From positions 310,001 to 374,000 of the forward strand of contig NW_006921534.1 of assembly GCF_000340215.1 (NCBI RefSeq): a stretch of DNA of 64,000 nucleotides. The letters run 5' to 3'. The DNA comes from Pseudocercospora fijiensis CIRAD86 (Eukaryota; Ascomycota; Dothideomycetes; Mycosphaerellales; Mycosphaerellaceae). This document shows, piece by piece, positions 21,599 to 32,164 of this stretch; the stretch's first letter is position 1, and every line of letters starts with the position of its first letter. Below the pieces are notes generated by a model, which worked only from the letters and a program-made list of their open reading frames with translations, was not told the origin of the DNA and ran no database searches. The position numbers were made by a program, and so were the translations under genes.

Positions 21599-23996
21599 CT
21601 AGCTCCTAGCATTAGGATTGAACACCTGGTCCACAACCATCTCCTTCACGAGGTGAATCGTCTGCTCGCTTGGATAGTCATGTGCAGGCATTCCCTCCAA
21701 AGGAGGCGCAAGCTCCCACAGCAAGCTCACGTTCCCACCCTCACGCGCCATCTTCAGGCGCCAGAAGATGTGGAATCCCTCGAAGTTCTTCCCCTGCTTC
21801 TTCTTCGTTGTCGTCAGCCGGAAGCCGTGAGCATGCCAATCTGGAGCCTTGACTATGAGAGGCGGGCCCCAATGCATGACGTCGCGTCTCATCCCAGCTT
21901 CTCCGCCCCACTGCTGGATGTGGCTGCCGTCCTTGATGCGGGTCTTAGTCCAGTAGATCTGACACTTCAGAGGCTGGTCCTTGTGTGCTTCCTCGATGAA
22001 GTCCCATTGCCAGACCGCAGAATCGACTGGACCCGTTTCTCCTGGCTTCATGAGTGTGACCCAGCGCTCCTCGACCCAGAGCTCGTCATCATATTTTCCC
22101 CTCATGACGATTCTCTTGTTAATGTCACCTTCTCTCGCTGGAATGTTACCTCTTCGGGACAAGATCTGATCTCCCTTCTCATAAAGACCATCTGGGTGAC
22201 GAAGATCGTCGAAGTGTTCATCTTGGGAGATGCCGAAACAGTCTGTTGGGGGCACACTGATGTCGATCACATCTTGGTAGCGCAGAGCCACACCGCGCGC
22301 GACTGGATGGGGCGCGAGGGCGACGCTTGGAGCAACATCCTTCACCTTGTCCTTGCCGAATGCATTCTCGAGTGCCTCCATCAGATATCGCGACTTGGAG
22401 AACCCGCCCGCCACCAAGATGAACTTGACTTCCGAGTCCTTCAACAGGGCTGAAACAAGATCGACGTTCTTCTTAACGACAGGTTCAAAGAATTGCCGCA
22501 TTTCTGCCCTGTGAATGAGGAGGTTAGTACTTTACATGCACATCCTGTTGAAATATGGCCAACCACTTACGCGTTCACTCTAATGGTGTACGATTCAAGT
22601 CCAGTACTGTCGCAGTCCTTGCCGCTGACGGTAATGTTGGCTATTTTCGTGGTCTTCGTGGTTTTCTGTTGTGAGAAGCCATGCTTGGCCTGCTCAAGAA
22701 AGTTGTCCTTACTGATGTCCAGGTCCTCAAGTAGTGCCTCGAGGCCATACTTCTTTGGCTTGTCCTCCTTGCCCTGCTTCGCATTGCCAATATCGTTTCG
22801 CAGCGTCTCCTCGCCGTTTTCGGGTTGGGGCTTGGGCTTGGGCTTGTCCTTCTTGCCCTTCTTGCGCTTCTTCGCATTGCCAATATTGTTTTGCACCGTC
22901 TCCTCGCCGTTCTCGGGCTTGGGCTTGGCCTTGTATTTGCGTTCAACATATGGTGGCAGCCACTTGAGGAACTCGGCGTCAACAAATTCAGAGCCACATA
23001 GGTCACTCTCTGACGGTGCCAGTTTATGAAGCTTTACAGCAGCGCCATCATTTGAGTCGCTCTTCTGCTGCAGCCGAATGCCGTCAGTCGTACCACCACC
23101 TGCGTCGAGGAGGATGAATTGCTCGCCTGCCAAGTACAAAGCCTGTCCGTTGTTCTTGAGCTGGTCGAAGTAGAATGCGGCAGAGGCATGAGCTTCGTAG
23201 ACGAGCTGCACACGGTCGACAAGGCCAGTCTTCTTCGCAGCTTGTGACATGATGCGGTTCTCCGGCGGGTCCCAAGCTTCCGGCACGCTGATGAAGAGCA
23301 CGGTTGGCATGGCTTCCAATTTCTGTAAGACGGGTTAGCGTAAGGCAAGGTTAGAAAAGGAGACACAGGATCTCACCTCCTTCGAAAAGCCAATAAACCA
23401 GTCCTCGCTCATCGAGGACAAGCTCTTCTGAAGAATCTGCCTGAACAGTTCCTGAAGCACTGTCTCCGCATCGAATCCACAAGCCTTCAGACGGCGCTCC
23501 GCTGTATCAGCGATATAGTTATCGCTATGAGCTCTGTATATGGAGAGCTTGAGTTGCTCAATGATGTTCTCGGCGGAAACGGTACCAGCCTCAATGGCCT
23601 TCTCAAGTTCCGCGCCTACAGTAAATGAGTCAGCAAGCTTTCATACAATGTACGCTCTGAGACGTAGCGCCGAGACTGTGCTGCCATTTCTGAGGCTACT
23701 GCGTCGGTCACGGTCACAAGGGTATACTTACCCCAAAGCAACCGATACGTGCCATCATCTTGCTTCTCGAGGGCGATGCGCGAGGTAGTGTGGTCTGCAT
23801 GTGCGCCCAAGCGAACGTCGCGCGCAGCAGAGGGTTCTGGTGGAACTCCTGGCTTGCCGACCCAGTATGTGACCATCAACTTCGTGGTGCCAAAGTCGGC
23901 GCTAATGAAGCGAGTCGTGACAGGACTGCCGCTGGGAGTCGAGGTGACATTGTTGGTGTCCTTGTTGCCGGCGTCAGTACCACCCGGCGGCGCCAT
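21599..23996 (-). CDS. Hsp70-like ATPase (non-canonical, HSPA12-like group), 4 exons
   Basis: Complement of join(21599-22508, 22571-23322, 23377-23615, 23732-23996); 721 residues. The three introns (116, 54 and 62 bp) are GT-AG, keep phase, and intron 3 has an ACTAAC branch point. Actin/Hsp70 ATPase motifs are present: phosphate-1 ADFGTTK (about 33-39), phosphate-2 DAGGGTTD (241-248) and the adenosine motif VAGGFSKSRYL in exon 4. There is no canonical Hsp70 substrate-binding domain. Instead the C-terminal ~200 residues are of unknown fold. Between the ATPase halves sits a Lys/Pro-rich insert (about residues 300-360) containing a tandem in-frame duplication. Filamentous fungi carry many such divergent Hsp70 homologues; substrate unknown. 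Divergent from the PHD gene. Confidence 0.85.
22781..22966 (-). repeat. in-frame 93 bp tandem duplication inside the Hsp70-like gene
   Basis: Two copies, with GCATTGCCAA at 22781 and 22874, exactly 93 bp (31 codons) apart. They encode PENGEETLRNDIGNAK and PENGEETVQNNIGNAK, each flanked by Lys/Pro-rich KPKP runs. The copies differ by several substitutions, so the duplication is not recent. Confidence 0.85.
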
Positions 23997-24516
23997 AGCT
24001 CGCTGGCCGGCAGTCTTCGCAGAGACCTCAAGCTATGCCAGGGGATGCGATAAGGGGGGCGTTGCGAGAGTGTTGGACCAACCGCGATGGTGAGATGTTG
24101 GCTTACTTGAGGTTGTCCGCACGCGCAAGTTGTTTTGACACGGGCGATGTTTTGTATCCCGAGGTCGACTCTTTTGAGCGACAAGCGGCGGAATACACAA
24201 AGTGAACGAGAAGACGCGAGGTGTCGACGTCCGTGCGTTGGTTGGCCGGTCAGATCTCGAACGCTTATGCATGTGAAGTTCAAAGTCGGCTTGGCATCAT
24301 CGCGCGCTTCACTTTTGCGATGAACACAATAAGCGAGCACAACAATAACAATAGCCAAGACAGACTAGCAACTTCACTTTTCCATCCGTCGAAAACTTCT
24401 TCTTGCTTCGAGAACCCACCACACTGCCATCTTCGCCCATTGCTCTACACACACCTGCCACCCCAGAAGAACACTACAACCACACAACCGACATCGCACT
24501 GGGAAAGTCTGCAAAA
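23997..24516. promoter_or_regulatory. divergent intergenic promoter, Hsp70-like / PHD gene
   Basis: 520 bp between two outward-pointing start codons. The right part is A/C-rich with CACACAACC-type runs, a common fungal 5' leader composition, just before the ATG at 24517. No heat-shock element triplet (nGAAn arrays) is obvious to me. Confidence 0.4.
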
Positions 24517-26499
24517 ATGGTTCCTCGCCGAGACAACCTCCGTGAGGAGGCATTCAAAGTCCTGCTCGAGGATGTCGACAACAGCCCATCGCTCTACAAC
24601 ACGAAGGCGGACCAAGAGAGCCGCATCGCAGCTCTTATCGCCAGAGAGGGCTTGCAAATCAAGAAGGCCAACGCCACAAATGCCATTACACCAACCGCCG
24701 GCGAGCTGAGAAGTCTTCTCATCGCATACATCAGCGGTAACGGCACCCCATATAAAGGTGTTGATGTCTTCAAAGCTGGCAGCCATGCGCTTAACAGTGG
24801 CCAGCTCTCGGCTCTGAGGAGCGTGCGGCCACAGACCAAGCTGCATGCCATCGAAGCGCAGAACAGGGGGATTTCCGCGCAAGAGGTCGAACAAAGCCCC
24901 TACTGCTATTGTCGGAAGAACAATGGGCAGGAACTCATCAAATGCAGCAACGAGAGCTGCGATCACCAATTCTACCACCTCGAGTGCGTCAACCTTGAGA
25001 CGAAGCCGACCAGTGGAGAGGAGTGGTTTTGTCCCGACTGCACTCTGCCTGAAGACTCTTCAATCTCTGGCATCAGCGACGTCGACGGTGGCAAAGCCCG
25101 TGGAAAGAAGCGCAGCATCGACGAAGTGCCCGACCTCGAAGCCGACACAATTTCTGCCGAGCGTAACGCAAAGCGTGTCAAGTCCACAAGCGAAGGCGAC
25201 GAGCAGAACTCTCGTGTCGTATCAGAAGTGGGCCAGGTGCAAGCCGAAGCTGGTCCGGCTGATACGAGAGATATGATTTCTCAAACAAAGCAAGATGCAC
25301 AAACCTCGAACTTCGCTCGGTCTGATCAACGCTCTGCGATCCGGAATACACAGACCGGTGTCCTTCGAATAGTTTTCAGTCAAAAAGCTGATGGTGGTGT
25401 ATCTGGATCGAAGCGCAAGAGGGACGATGGCTTAGAGTCAGATCAGCCTCGCGATGGGCGCGGACAAGGCAACCCAGCATCATCCAACGTAGAGCTTGTT
25501 GCGGGAGACGTAGAAGAACCACAGTCTAAGAGGTCGAAAACGTCTCAACAAGCGTCAGACTTGCACAACTTCGAGGCCGTCATTGAGCAAGAATCTGCAG
25601 GACAAGAGGCAGAGACTCTTCCCAGTACAGCCAACGCTGGAGAAAAAGTTCAGTCGCAACCAAGTCAAGCTGGAAGCTATCCGGACCGCCTGAGGGAGAT
25701 AGAAAACCTGGCAGGCGATTGGCAGCGAATCCGCATCGATATCCAAAACCTCGCAGCGTTCTTTTTCGAAGGATTCGCTCTTGACAAGAGCTCTGTTCCT
25801 CCTCTCGCCGCCGATCCAAGCGCAGATCTCGAGCGGCTCTATCAGACCGTTTTTGGCGACTGGCGACATCACGTTCTAGTTCAAGAACCAACGTTCCTCC
25901 GCTGGACCCGAGTTCTGCAAGGTCTCATAGGCGCATCCTTGTATGAGAGGATTTTGTCGAAGCCTGTGCCGTGGCAAACTCCTCGGCAGTTGCTTGAGCA
26001 GCTCCGACCATGGCATCATAGTTATGACCGCTTGCTGAGGTTCTACACCGATGGCATTCCAGGAGGGTTTGCGTACGTGGTTTGGCAGGCCGGTATGAAT
26101 GTTTTGGACGATGGGGACTTCGTGAAAGAGAAGATCGAGCCGCTCGCCCAGGATCTTGGCAAAGCTTTGCTCGGAGACATCAAATCTCATTTGCAGCAAG
26201 TGATTGGAAGGAAAACCTTGCGCATGCCAGAGAGTCCAGACTTCTGGCCGGAGTGCTTGGAGACGGCCACCGATCTCTGCAGGCTGGCGCTGCTCACGCG
26301 AGGACGTCTAGACGCCGCACCACATGATTACGAGTTCTACTGGGTTTTGCCGGGGGCCAAGTTGGTGCAGTATTGGTCACAGCATATCGGTGTCGGCACG
26401 ACGGAAGAGGTGGTGATGTGCATCCTCCCAGGTATCAAATTCGTGGATAGAAATGGTGAGCTTTCCATGGCTGTAAAAGCACAGGTGGTCGGGAAATAG
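24517..26499 (+). CDS. PHD-finger protein
   Basis: 660 residues from the ATG at 24517 (CAAAAATGG context); the frame is open further upstream but without an earlier ATG. A PHD zinc finger lies at about residues 128-172: CYCRKNNGQELIKC, then C-H pairs SNESCDHQFYHLEC, then WFCPDC, giving the C4-H-C3 ligand order. The aromatic cage-type residues resemble ING/Set3 PHD fingers that read H3K4 methylation. The N-terminal 110 residues have a helical region (LREEAFKVLLEDVDN; TAGELRSLLIAYISGNG). The middle is Ser/Lys/Glu-rich with two basic clusters (GKARGKKRS; SGSKRKRDD), likely nuclear localisation signals. The C-terminal ~270 residues are globular with Trp-rich segments (GDWRHHVLV; LRPWHHSYDRLLRFYTDG); I do not recognise this domain. 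Probably a chromatin-associated protein. Confidence 0.85.
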   Translation: MVPRRDNLREEAFKVLLEDVDNSPSLYNTKADQESRIAALIAREGLQIKKANATNAITPTAGELRSLLIAYISGNGTPYKGVDVFKAGSHALNSGQLSALRSVRPQTKLHAIEAQNRGISAQEVEQSPYCYCRKNNGQELIKCSNESCDHQFYHLECVNLETKPTSGEEWFCPDCTLPEDSSISGISDVDGGKARGKKRSIDEVPDLEADTISAERNAKRVKSTSEGDEQNSRVVSEVGQVQAEAGPADTRDMISQTKQDAQTSNFARSDQRSAIRNTQTGVLRIVFSQKADGGVSGSKRKRDDGLESDQPRDGRGQGNPASSNVELVAGDVEEPQSKRSKTSQQASDLHNFEAVIEQESAGQEAETLPSTANAGEKVQSQPSQAGSYPDRLREIENLAGDWQRIRIDIQNLAAFFFEGFALDKSSVPPLAADPSADLERLYQTVFGDWRHHVLVQEPTFLRWTRVLQGLIGASLYERILSKPVPWQTPRQLLEQLRPWHHSYDRLLRFYTDGIPGGFAYVVWQAGMNVLDDGDFVKEKIEPLAQDLGKALLGDIKSHLQQVIGRKTLRMPESPDFWPECLETATDLCRLALLTRGRLDAAPHDYEFYWVLPGAKLVQYWSQHIGVGTTEEVVMCILPGIKFVDRNGELSMAVKAQVVGK

Positions 26500-26508
26500 C
26501 CGGCATAA

Positions 26509-26570
26509 ACTGCGACAGCGTAGCTTTGACTCTCTACTCCGGCAGATCGAGTTGGCTACGCTGTCGCAGT
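26509..26570. other. 16 bp perfect inverted repeat just after the PHD gene stop
   Basis: ACTGCGACAGCGTAGC (26509-26524) and its exact reverse complement GCTACGCTGTCGCAGT (26555-26570), with a 30-nt spacer. It begins 10 bases beyond the stop codon, so the transcript would carry a strong hairpin in its 3' UTR. Confidence 0.8.
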
Positions 26571-26709
26571 GCCGCAGACAGCCTTGACTCCCCACCACAT
26601 CAGTGGGTTGAGTTGGCTAAGCATCTGGCACTGGGGAGAATGTAAATACATTGACAAATGATCACCCAGCTTCGATTCCTTGCTCCAGCAGGTCGAGTTG
26701 GCTGGGCGT

Positions 26710-27600
26710 TTTGTGTGTCATTGCTGCCCTTTCAGATCAGACGCGTCCTTGGAAGCGACACCGAAGTGATTGTCTTGAATCTCACGCCTCGTCCCTGTCT
26801 TTAGTGGATATAGCGTGCTGTCGCTCTGCCATTGCGGAAGCACTACGCATTTCGGTTCCATTTGCTGGCATTTCAGATTAGAAGCGTCCTGAGAAGCGTC
26901 ACCGAAGTGATTGTCTTAAATCTCACATCTCGGCGGCTTTAACGTCTCATGGCGCATTCTCGCTCTGTCTCCATAGCAGCACCACGCCTTTCGGTTCCAT
27001 TTGCTGGCATTTCGTATCGGACGCGTAGTTGGAAGCGATAATGCAATAGCCTTATTCCCTACATCCCATCCCTTTTTCAATCTCGCACATCGCATGATCG
27101 CTCTATCTCCATGGCAGCACCACGCCTGTCGGTTCTATTTGGTAGGCCGTTGGATCGGACGCGCAGTTGGAAGCGATACTAAGTTGATTACCTTATCCCT
27201 TCCATCTCATCCTGTTATCAATCTCGCATATCGCATAATCGCTCTATCTCCATGGCAGCACTACGCCTATCGGTTCTATTTGGTAGCCTGTTAGCGCAGG
27301 CGCGAAGGTAGAAGCAGTGCTTAGGTGAGTATCCTGTACTTTCCATCTTCTCCGGTTAAAAGCTTCACAAATCAAGCCCTCGCTCTGTCTCAATCGCGAA
27401 ACCACGCAATCCGATTCTATTCGGTAGCCTGTTAGCGCCGGCGCGAAGGTAGAAGCAGTGCTTAGGTGAGTATCCTGTACTTTCCATCTTCTCCGGTTAA
27501 AAGCTTCACAAAGCAAACCCGCGCTCTGTTTTAATAGCGAAACCACGCACTTCAGCTCCGTTTGGTAGCCTGCTAGATCACACTCGTGTTGAGAGGCATT
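26710..27600. repeat. ~140 bp tandem satellite, at least six degenerate copies
   Basis: A phased landmark (CGGTTCCATTTGCTGGC / CGGTTCTATTTGGTAGCC and variants) recurs at about 26853, 26992, 27130, 27271, 27412 and 27553, spacings of 138-141 bp. The two units at 27271-27552 are almost identical over 141 bp; copies to the left are progressively diverged. Each unit also contains CGCTCTGTCTC and GGAAGCGATA or AAGGTAGAAGCAG elements. On the minus strand a 47-codon periodic ORF (27244-27663) arises because 141 is divisible by three; I do not think it is a gene. The array sits between two converging genes. Confidence 0.85.
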
Positions 27601-27833
27601 GGCAGGGAGGTGTCGCGTCGAGGAAGAGGTCGAAATGGAGTTGCAAGCTTCCTTCCCTCCCATTCCAGCTCGGCATCCGGGTCAACATTTCTCCGAAGGA
27701 GAGAAGGGAGAAATGGAACAGACAGGCGCAATCAACAGCATTATAAGACAGCTTGATCAATCAGATTGACCAGTTGCGAATTCTGGGTGACATATGGTCT
27801 GCAGTGTATTCTCTACTCATCTATCGTCCCGAC

Positions 27834-29758
27834 TCATTCGGGTACAAGCTCCCCCATAGCCCTCCAAAAATCGCACCTCATCCCCCTTCCCCCTTCCCAA
27901 GTATAAGCATTAACAAGGCGGAAATCATTGAAAGTGCCTGGTCCACTACAAAAGTATACGCCCGGGATGTCCTCATACGGAGTTCTCCCGCTCCCACACG
28001 TCGTGTTCAGATCAATCTGAAAAGGTTCCGAAATCGTGTACGCCGGCCAATGACTAGCAGCATTCGTCGTAAAGTTTCCGGCAGCAGCAGTAAGATTTGC
28101 TAGAGAGGTGAGCTCGACTCCATTGGCGATTTCGTTGGAGATGGAAGGGTTTCCTGCGACGATGAAGTTGCCGAGTAGCTTCTGGAAAGCGTTGTTGAAG
28201 TCTGAGATGTAGTAGTATTCTCCTGGAGGTGGGAGGTAGGCGAGAGTGTCAAAGCCGTGTAGTGCTGGCGGGAGCGAGAATTGGTATTTGAATGCTTTGC
28301 CGCCTACCGCATTACCAGAGTATGCTTCAGCTAACCAGTAGGCTGGGCACACGAATGTGGTCTCTGCGTAGATGTTGTCGGCACGTTGCTGTTGGCCGGT
28401 GGCGACAGAGCTTTGATTTAGTGCTGTTGGCCCTCTGTCGCCGCTCGTTGCAAAAAGAGGTGCTTTGGGATCTGTCGAAACATTGGTGGTTGGATAGTAG
28501 TACAAGACCTTGGCGATGTCATTTTCATCGAAGAGAGGAAATGCCGTGTGAAGCCAAGCGACAAGATCATCCTCGGTGTGAATGATGGAAGGTGTGAAGA
28601 AGGTTCCTTCATTGGCATTGTTGCCGATCAAGGCGTTGACTCCATTCACTCTACTGCGTGCGAGCTGCCGACTTGGTAGGTCTTGAACCAGCGAGCCATC
28701 CGTGACGGGCAAGAAAGCCCAGGTCCCATAGGAGCCAGATTGAGAGATGGTGGCACTGGCATTAATTAGTGCTTCGGAGGATACGTCGAGCAGACATTCG
28801 AAAATTTGCTGAGTGCCGTTGGCCCCATACGGCTTCATGGTGTTGCAACCCACTGCAGATGCAAGAGCATAGTAAGACTGGGTCGGTACCCAATGGTTGT
28901 ATCCGTACTGCATGGGCAGAAATGGACTCGCAGCGAAGGTCTGTCTGAAGAGCTGGGTTCCTTGCGAGCCGCCGTAAGCCATGCCTTGGAGCATGACAGA
29001 TCCACCACCTGCAGATACGCCTCCAATAGTTACTTGAGTCGGATCACCGTTGAAAGCATGGATGTATTGCTGAACCCATTGGAGAGCGAGTTGCTGGTCT
29101 AGCAACCCGGCGTTGACAGCTCCTTTGCGGTAGACCTCATCTGAAGATAAAAAGCCGAATGCGCCCAGTCTATACTGAATAGTGACAGCCACGAAATTGT
29201 TACCATTCGTGTTGATCAACTCTGAAGGATCAGCAATACCACTGCCGCCACCGTAGCCTCCACCGTGAATCCAGACAAATACGGGCATTGGACTAGTCGC
29301 GTTGTTCGGAGTCCAGACATTCAAGAACAAGCAGTCTTCAGCAGCACCAGTCTGGTTCGTCGGCCTCATCGTGGCAGTTGCGGCCGAATTCTGGGGGCAT
29401 ATGGATGCATATTCTGAGGCATCCATGACTGCACTACGGTTGAGAACTGGAGCTCGTGGAGCCTGCCATCGCAGTTTGCCAGTTGGTGCTTCTGCGAATC
29501 GAATCCTGAACTTTCTTTAGTGACGCTTTTGGTAAATTACTATTTGACAAACCCTTTGTAGATGTTCAACCCTGAACTGCTATTTGATACGCCTCTGTAG
29601 ATGGAATATCCGAGATCGATCTCGGTCGCAGAGGCATTGTTGCTCTGCCTGCCATACTCTTGTCTGGTCTGTAGAAAGTGATAATAGGGCCGTGAATCGT
29701 CTAGTGTAGGCTTCGCGGCCACGAAAGAAGCCTGTGTGAGGAGCGCGAAGAAAAGCAT
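27834..29758 (-). CDS. secreted type-B carboxylesterase/lipase, 2 exons
   Basis: Complement of join(27834-29505, 29553-29758); 625 residues. The 47 bp intron (GTTTGT...GTTCAG) keeps phase and joins LNIYKG to IRFAEAPTGKLRWQ, as in the family. The signal peptide MLFFALLTQASFVAA is followed by a propeptide-like stretch with KxR. Alpha/beta-hydrolase features include EDCLFLNVWTP, the oxyanion loop HGGGYGGGSG, and the nucleophile elbow GGVSAGG with Ser233 (Val replaces the usual Glu before Ser). The acid is at NEGTFF and the His at LHGFD. Several N-glycosylation sites are present. It hydrolyses carboxylic esters outside the cell; exact substrate unknown. The divergent neighbour is the capping enzyme. 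Confidence 0.92.
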
Positions 29759-30588
29759 TGTGGGGCCGGATCGAGCCTGGAGAATATACTTGACCCGCCG
29801 TGTCAGTACATAGGCCGCTCTGACCTGCTATTAGTACTTCCATGTCATCGGCTGCCATTGCAAATCAGCCCGATCGCAAAGGAAGATCGTATGTGCAGTG
29901 GCGGACTGCATTACTCCTCAGACGGCTTACTGTCCTTTTCCGGAAGGTTGAGAATGCCAAGAACTAGAGAATCTTTACTGGGATTTTGCTGGTAGAACAG
30001 CAAATTCGTTCTCGTCTTGAGAAAGGTATGAGAAATCTGGATTATAACTATAAGATACTCAAGTGTTTTCAAACGAACCAGAAGGAGATCTTTACCCATG
30101 ATCGAGTACGCATCCAATCCAGACAGTTTATATAGTGATCGACCAGCTAATCGGGAGGTAGAGCCGGCTGCTTACTGCTCTATAGCCGGGGATCGGATTG
30201 CCTCCACAACTTACAAGCGGTGAGTACCGCCGTATCTTTGACAGCGGAGGATCGTGCAGATTGTAGGCTGGCTTTGGCAGCGGAGGTCGTGCAGATCACG
30301 AAGCGAATCGAGCTGAGGGCCGATCTGTTCAGCTGGTGAGTCGAGCGGTGACAGCAGCGCAGAACAAGGTATACCCAGGCATACTATGCAGGAATAAGCC
30401 GAAAGATATGCAGGTGAGGTGAAGGTGAAAGGAAGAAAGGAGATGCCACATGAAGTGAGGTTTCTTGCGACCCTGCCCCTCGTCTGCCAAGCAGCGCTTC
30501 CCAGCAACAAGACAATGAAACTGACAACAACAACATACACATACCCGCACTCATGCGGTAACCAGACACATCCAGATCGACTTTGGCC
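29759..30588. promoter_or_regulatory. divergent intergenic region, esterase / ceg1
   Basis: 830 bp. The segment 29930-30190 is A+T-richer than its flanks, with TATATAG at about 30129 and a minus ORF of 68 codons (29911-30117) of unknown nature. It may be a worn transposon remnant. A short direct repeat, CAGCGGAGG followed by TCGTGCAGAT, lies at about 30242 and 30280. No supported gene. Confidence 0.4.
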
Positions 30589-31920
30589 ATGGCGACGCCG
30601 TCACTCGACCAAGTGCCGCACCTGGTCAAAGTAACGGATCGCGACCAGGCCGAGTTTCTGAGGGAATCCGTGGCCGATCTGCTCGGACGTTCAATTAAAA
30701 GCTTCCCAGGCGCGCAGCCTGTGTCGTTTGCGCGGAAACATCTTCGAGAACTTGAAGAACGCGACTATTTCCTTGCCGAGAAGACGGACGGCATTCGTCT
30801 TCTACTGTACCTCACACAACTGCCCGATGGCCGCGAAGCACAGTACTTCATCGATCGCAAAAATGACTACTACCACGTCGAGCCAGGCTACCTTCACATC
30901 CCGATTCAGAACCCAGATCCACGCGCCCCGAAGCGCTATATCGTGGGCCAATTCAACAGGAATACCCTCCTCGACGGCGAGCTGGTTTCGCAGCACTTCA
31001 AAGACCGACCCTCGCGTTTGACCTACCTCATGTTTGACTGCCTCGCTTTCGAAGGCATCAGTGTCATGCATCTGAAATTTGACGACCGAATCGCGAAGAT
31101 CCACAACAAGATTATACCTATGGTGGAAGACTTCCGCCGTGACTGGCCAGATGAGGCAGCCGTGCAGCCCTTTCAACTCAAGCTCAAGGCGCAGGAGTTG
31201 GCATATGGCATTCAGATCATGCTGAATGAAACAATACCGAAACTACCGCATGGGAATGATGGGTTGATCTTCACTTGCAAAGAGACCCCATACAAGCCTG
31301 GGACCGACGAACATATTCTGAAGTGGAAGCCGCCGCACGAGAATACTATCGATTTTGTGCTCCAGCTGGGATCATTTCCTATTCGCGAAGATGAGGACGG
31401 CCAGTACGAAGATTTCGATGCGATACCCGAGATTCAGTTACTCGTCAATCATGGTGGGGCCACTGGATACCGACAATTCGATCGCGACAGCGGCCAGCTG
31501 CACCTAACACCCACTGAGTGGGAAGCAATTAAGGGCATGGGCCAGCAGATCGATTGGCGGATTATCGAATGCTACAGGGAGAAAGAGACTGGACATTGGA
31601 GGCCAAAGATTGATGCCGATGGCACACCGCGATTCCGAGATGATAAAAAGGATGCTAACCACATTAGTGTTGTGGATAGCGTACTGGAGTCGATCGAGGA
31701 CGCAGTCACGGAGCAAGAATTGACGACCCAGAGCAGGTATATGAGTATACGGAATGCGTGGAAAGAAAGGGCCAAGATTAGGGAGCAGCAGCAGCGTCAG
31801 CAGGAACAGCAGAAGCGGCAGCAGGCTGAGATGGAACAGAAGAGGAGACAACAAGAGGCCGCCAGACAGCAGGCTGAGGCTGAAGCGGATGATGGACCAG
31901 GATATGAGGATGATGATTAG
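30589..31920 (+). CDS. ceg1: mRNA-capping enzyme guanylyltransferase (alpha subunit)
   Basis: 443 residues from the ATG at 30589 (GGCCATGG; the frame is open slightly upstream only through a TTG). Transfers GMP to the 5' diphosphate end of nascent mRNA. Nucleotidyltransferase motifs are complete: motif I EKTDGIR with the GMP-accepting Lys at about 65; motif III LLDGEL; motif IIIa YLMFDCLAF; motif IV NDGLIF; motif V ILKWKPP; and motif VI in the OB fold, WRIIECYRE. The C-terminal 80 residues are a Gln/Glu/Arg-rich coiled-coil tail ending in acidic residues. Length fits fungal Ceg1. There is no triphosphatase domain, as expected where the fungal triphosphatase is separate. Confidence 0.96.
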   Translation: MATPSLDQVPHLVKVTDRDQAEFLRESVADLLGRSIKSFPGAQPVSFARKHLRELEERDYFLAEKTDGIRLLLYLTQLPDGREAQYFIDRKNDYYHVEPGYLHIPIQNPDPRAPKRYIVGQFNRNTLLDGELVSQHFKDRPSRLTYLMFDCLAFEGISVMHLKFDDRIAKIHNKIIPMVEDFRRDWPDEAAVQPFQLKLKAQELAYGIQIMLNETIPKLPHGNDGLIFTCKETPYKPGTDEHILKWKPPHENTIDFVLQLGSFPIREDEDGQYEDFDAIPEIQLLVNHGGATGYRQFDRDSGQLHLTPTEWEAIKGMGQQIDWRIIECYREKETGHWRPKIDADGTPRFRDDKKDANHISVVDSVLESIEDAVTEQELTTQSRYMSIRNAWKERAKIREQQQRQQEQQKRQQAEMEQKRRQQEAARQQAEAEADDGPGYEDDD

Positions 31921-32164
31921 CCAACGATGAATGGAGGCATGATTTGGATAACAGTGATACCCAGCGCTGACGTACGCGCGCGCTTTCTCCACAGGCAGTA
32001 TAGAGTGTATGCGAGCCAGTTCTTACCAGCTTCATCGTGCCCAAGCTAGCAGTCCTGTCATCGTTTCGAATGCTTGTTGTCCGCAAGTGCTACTGGCCCA
32101 TACTATACATCTATATCTACAGATCCCAATTCCCGGATGATTTGCCCTCAATCGAGCAGGACGA

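Noticed and set aside
27244..27663. 139-codon minus ORF with a 47-residue repeat
   Set aside because: Its periodicity is explained by the 141 bp satellite unit; the diverged copies to the left do not maintain the frame.
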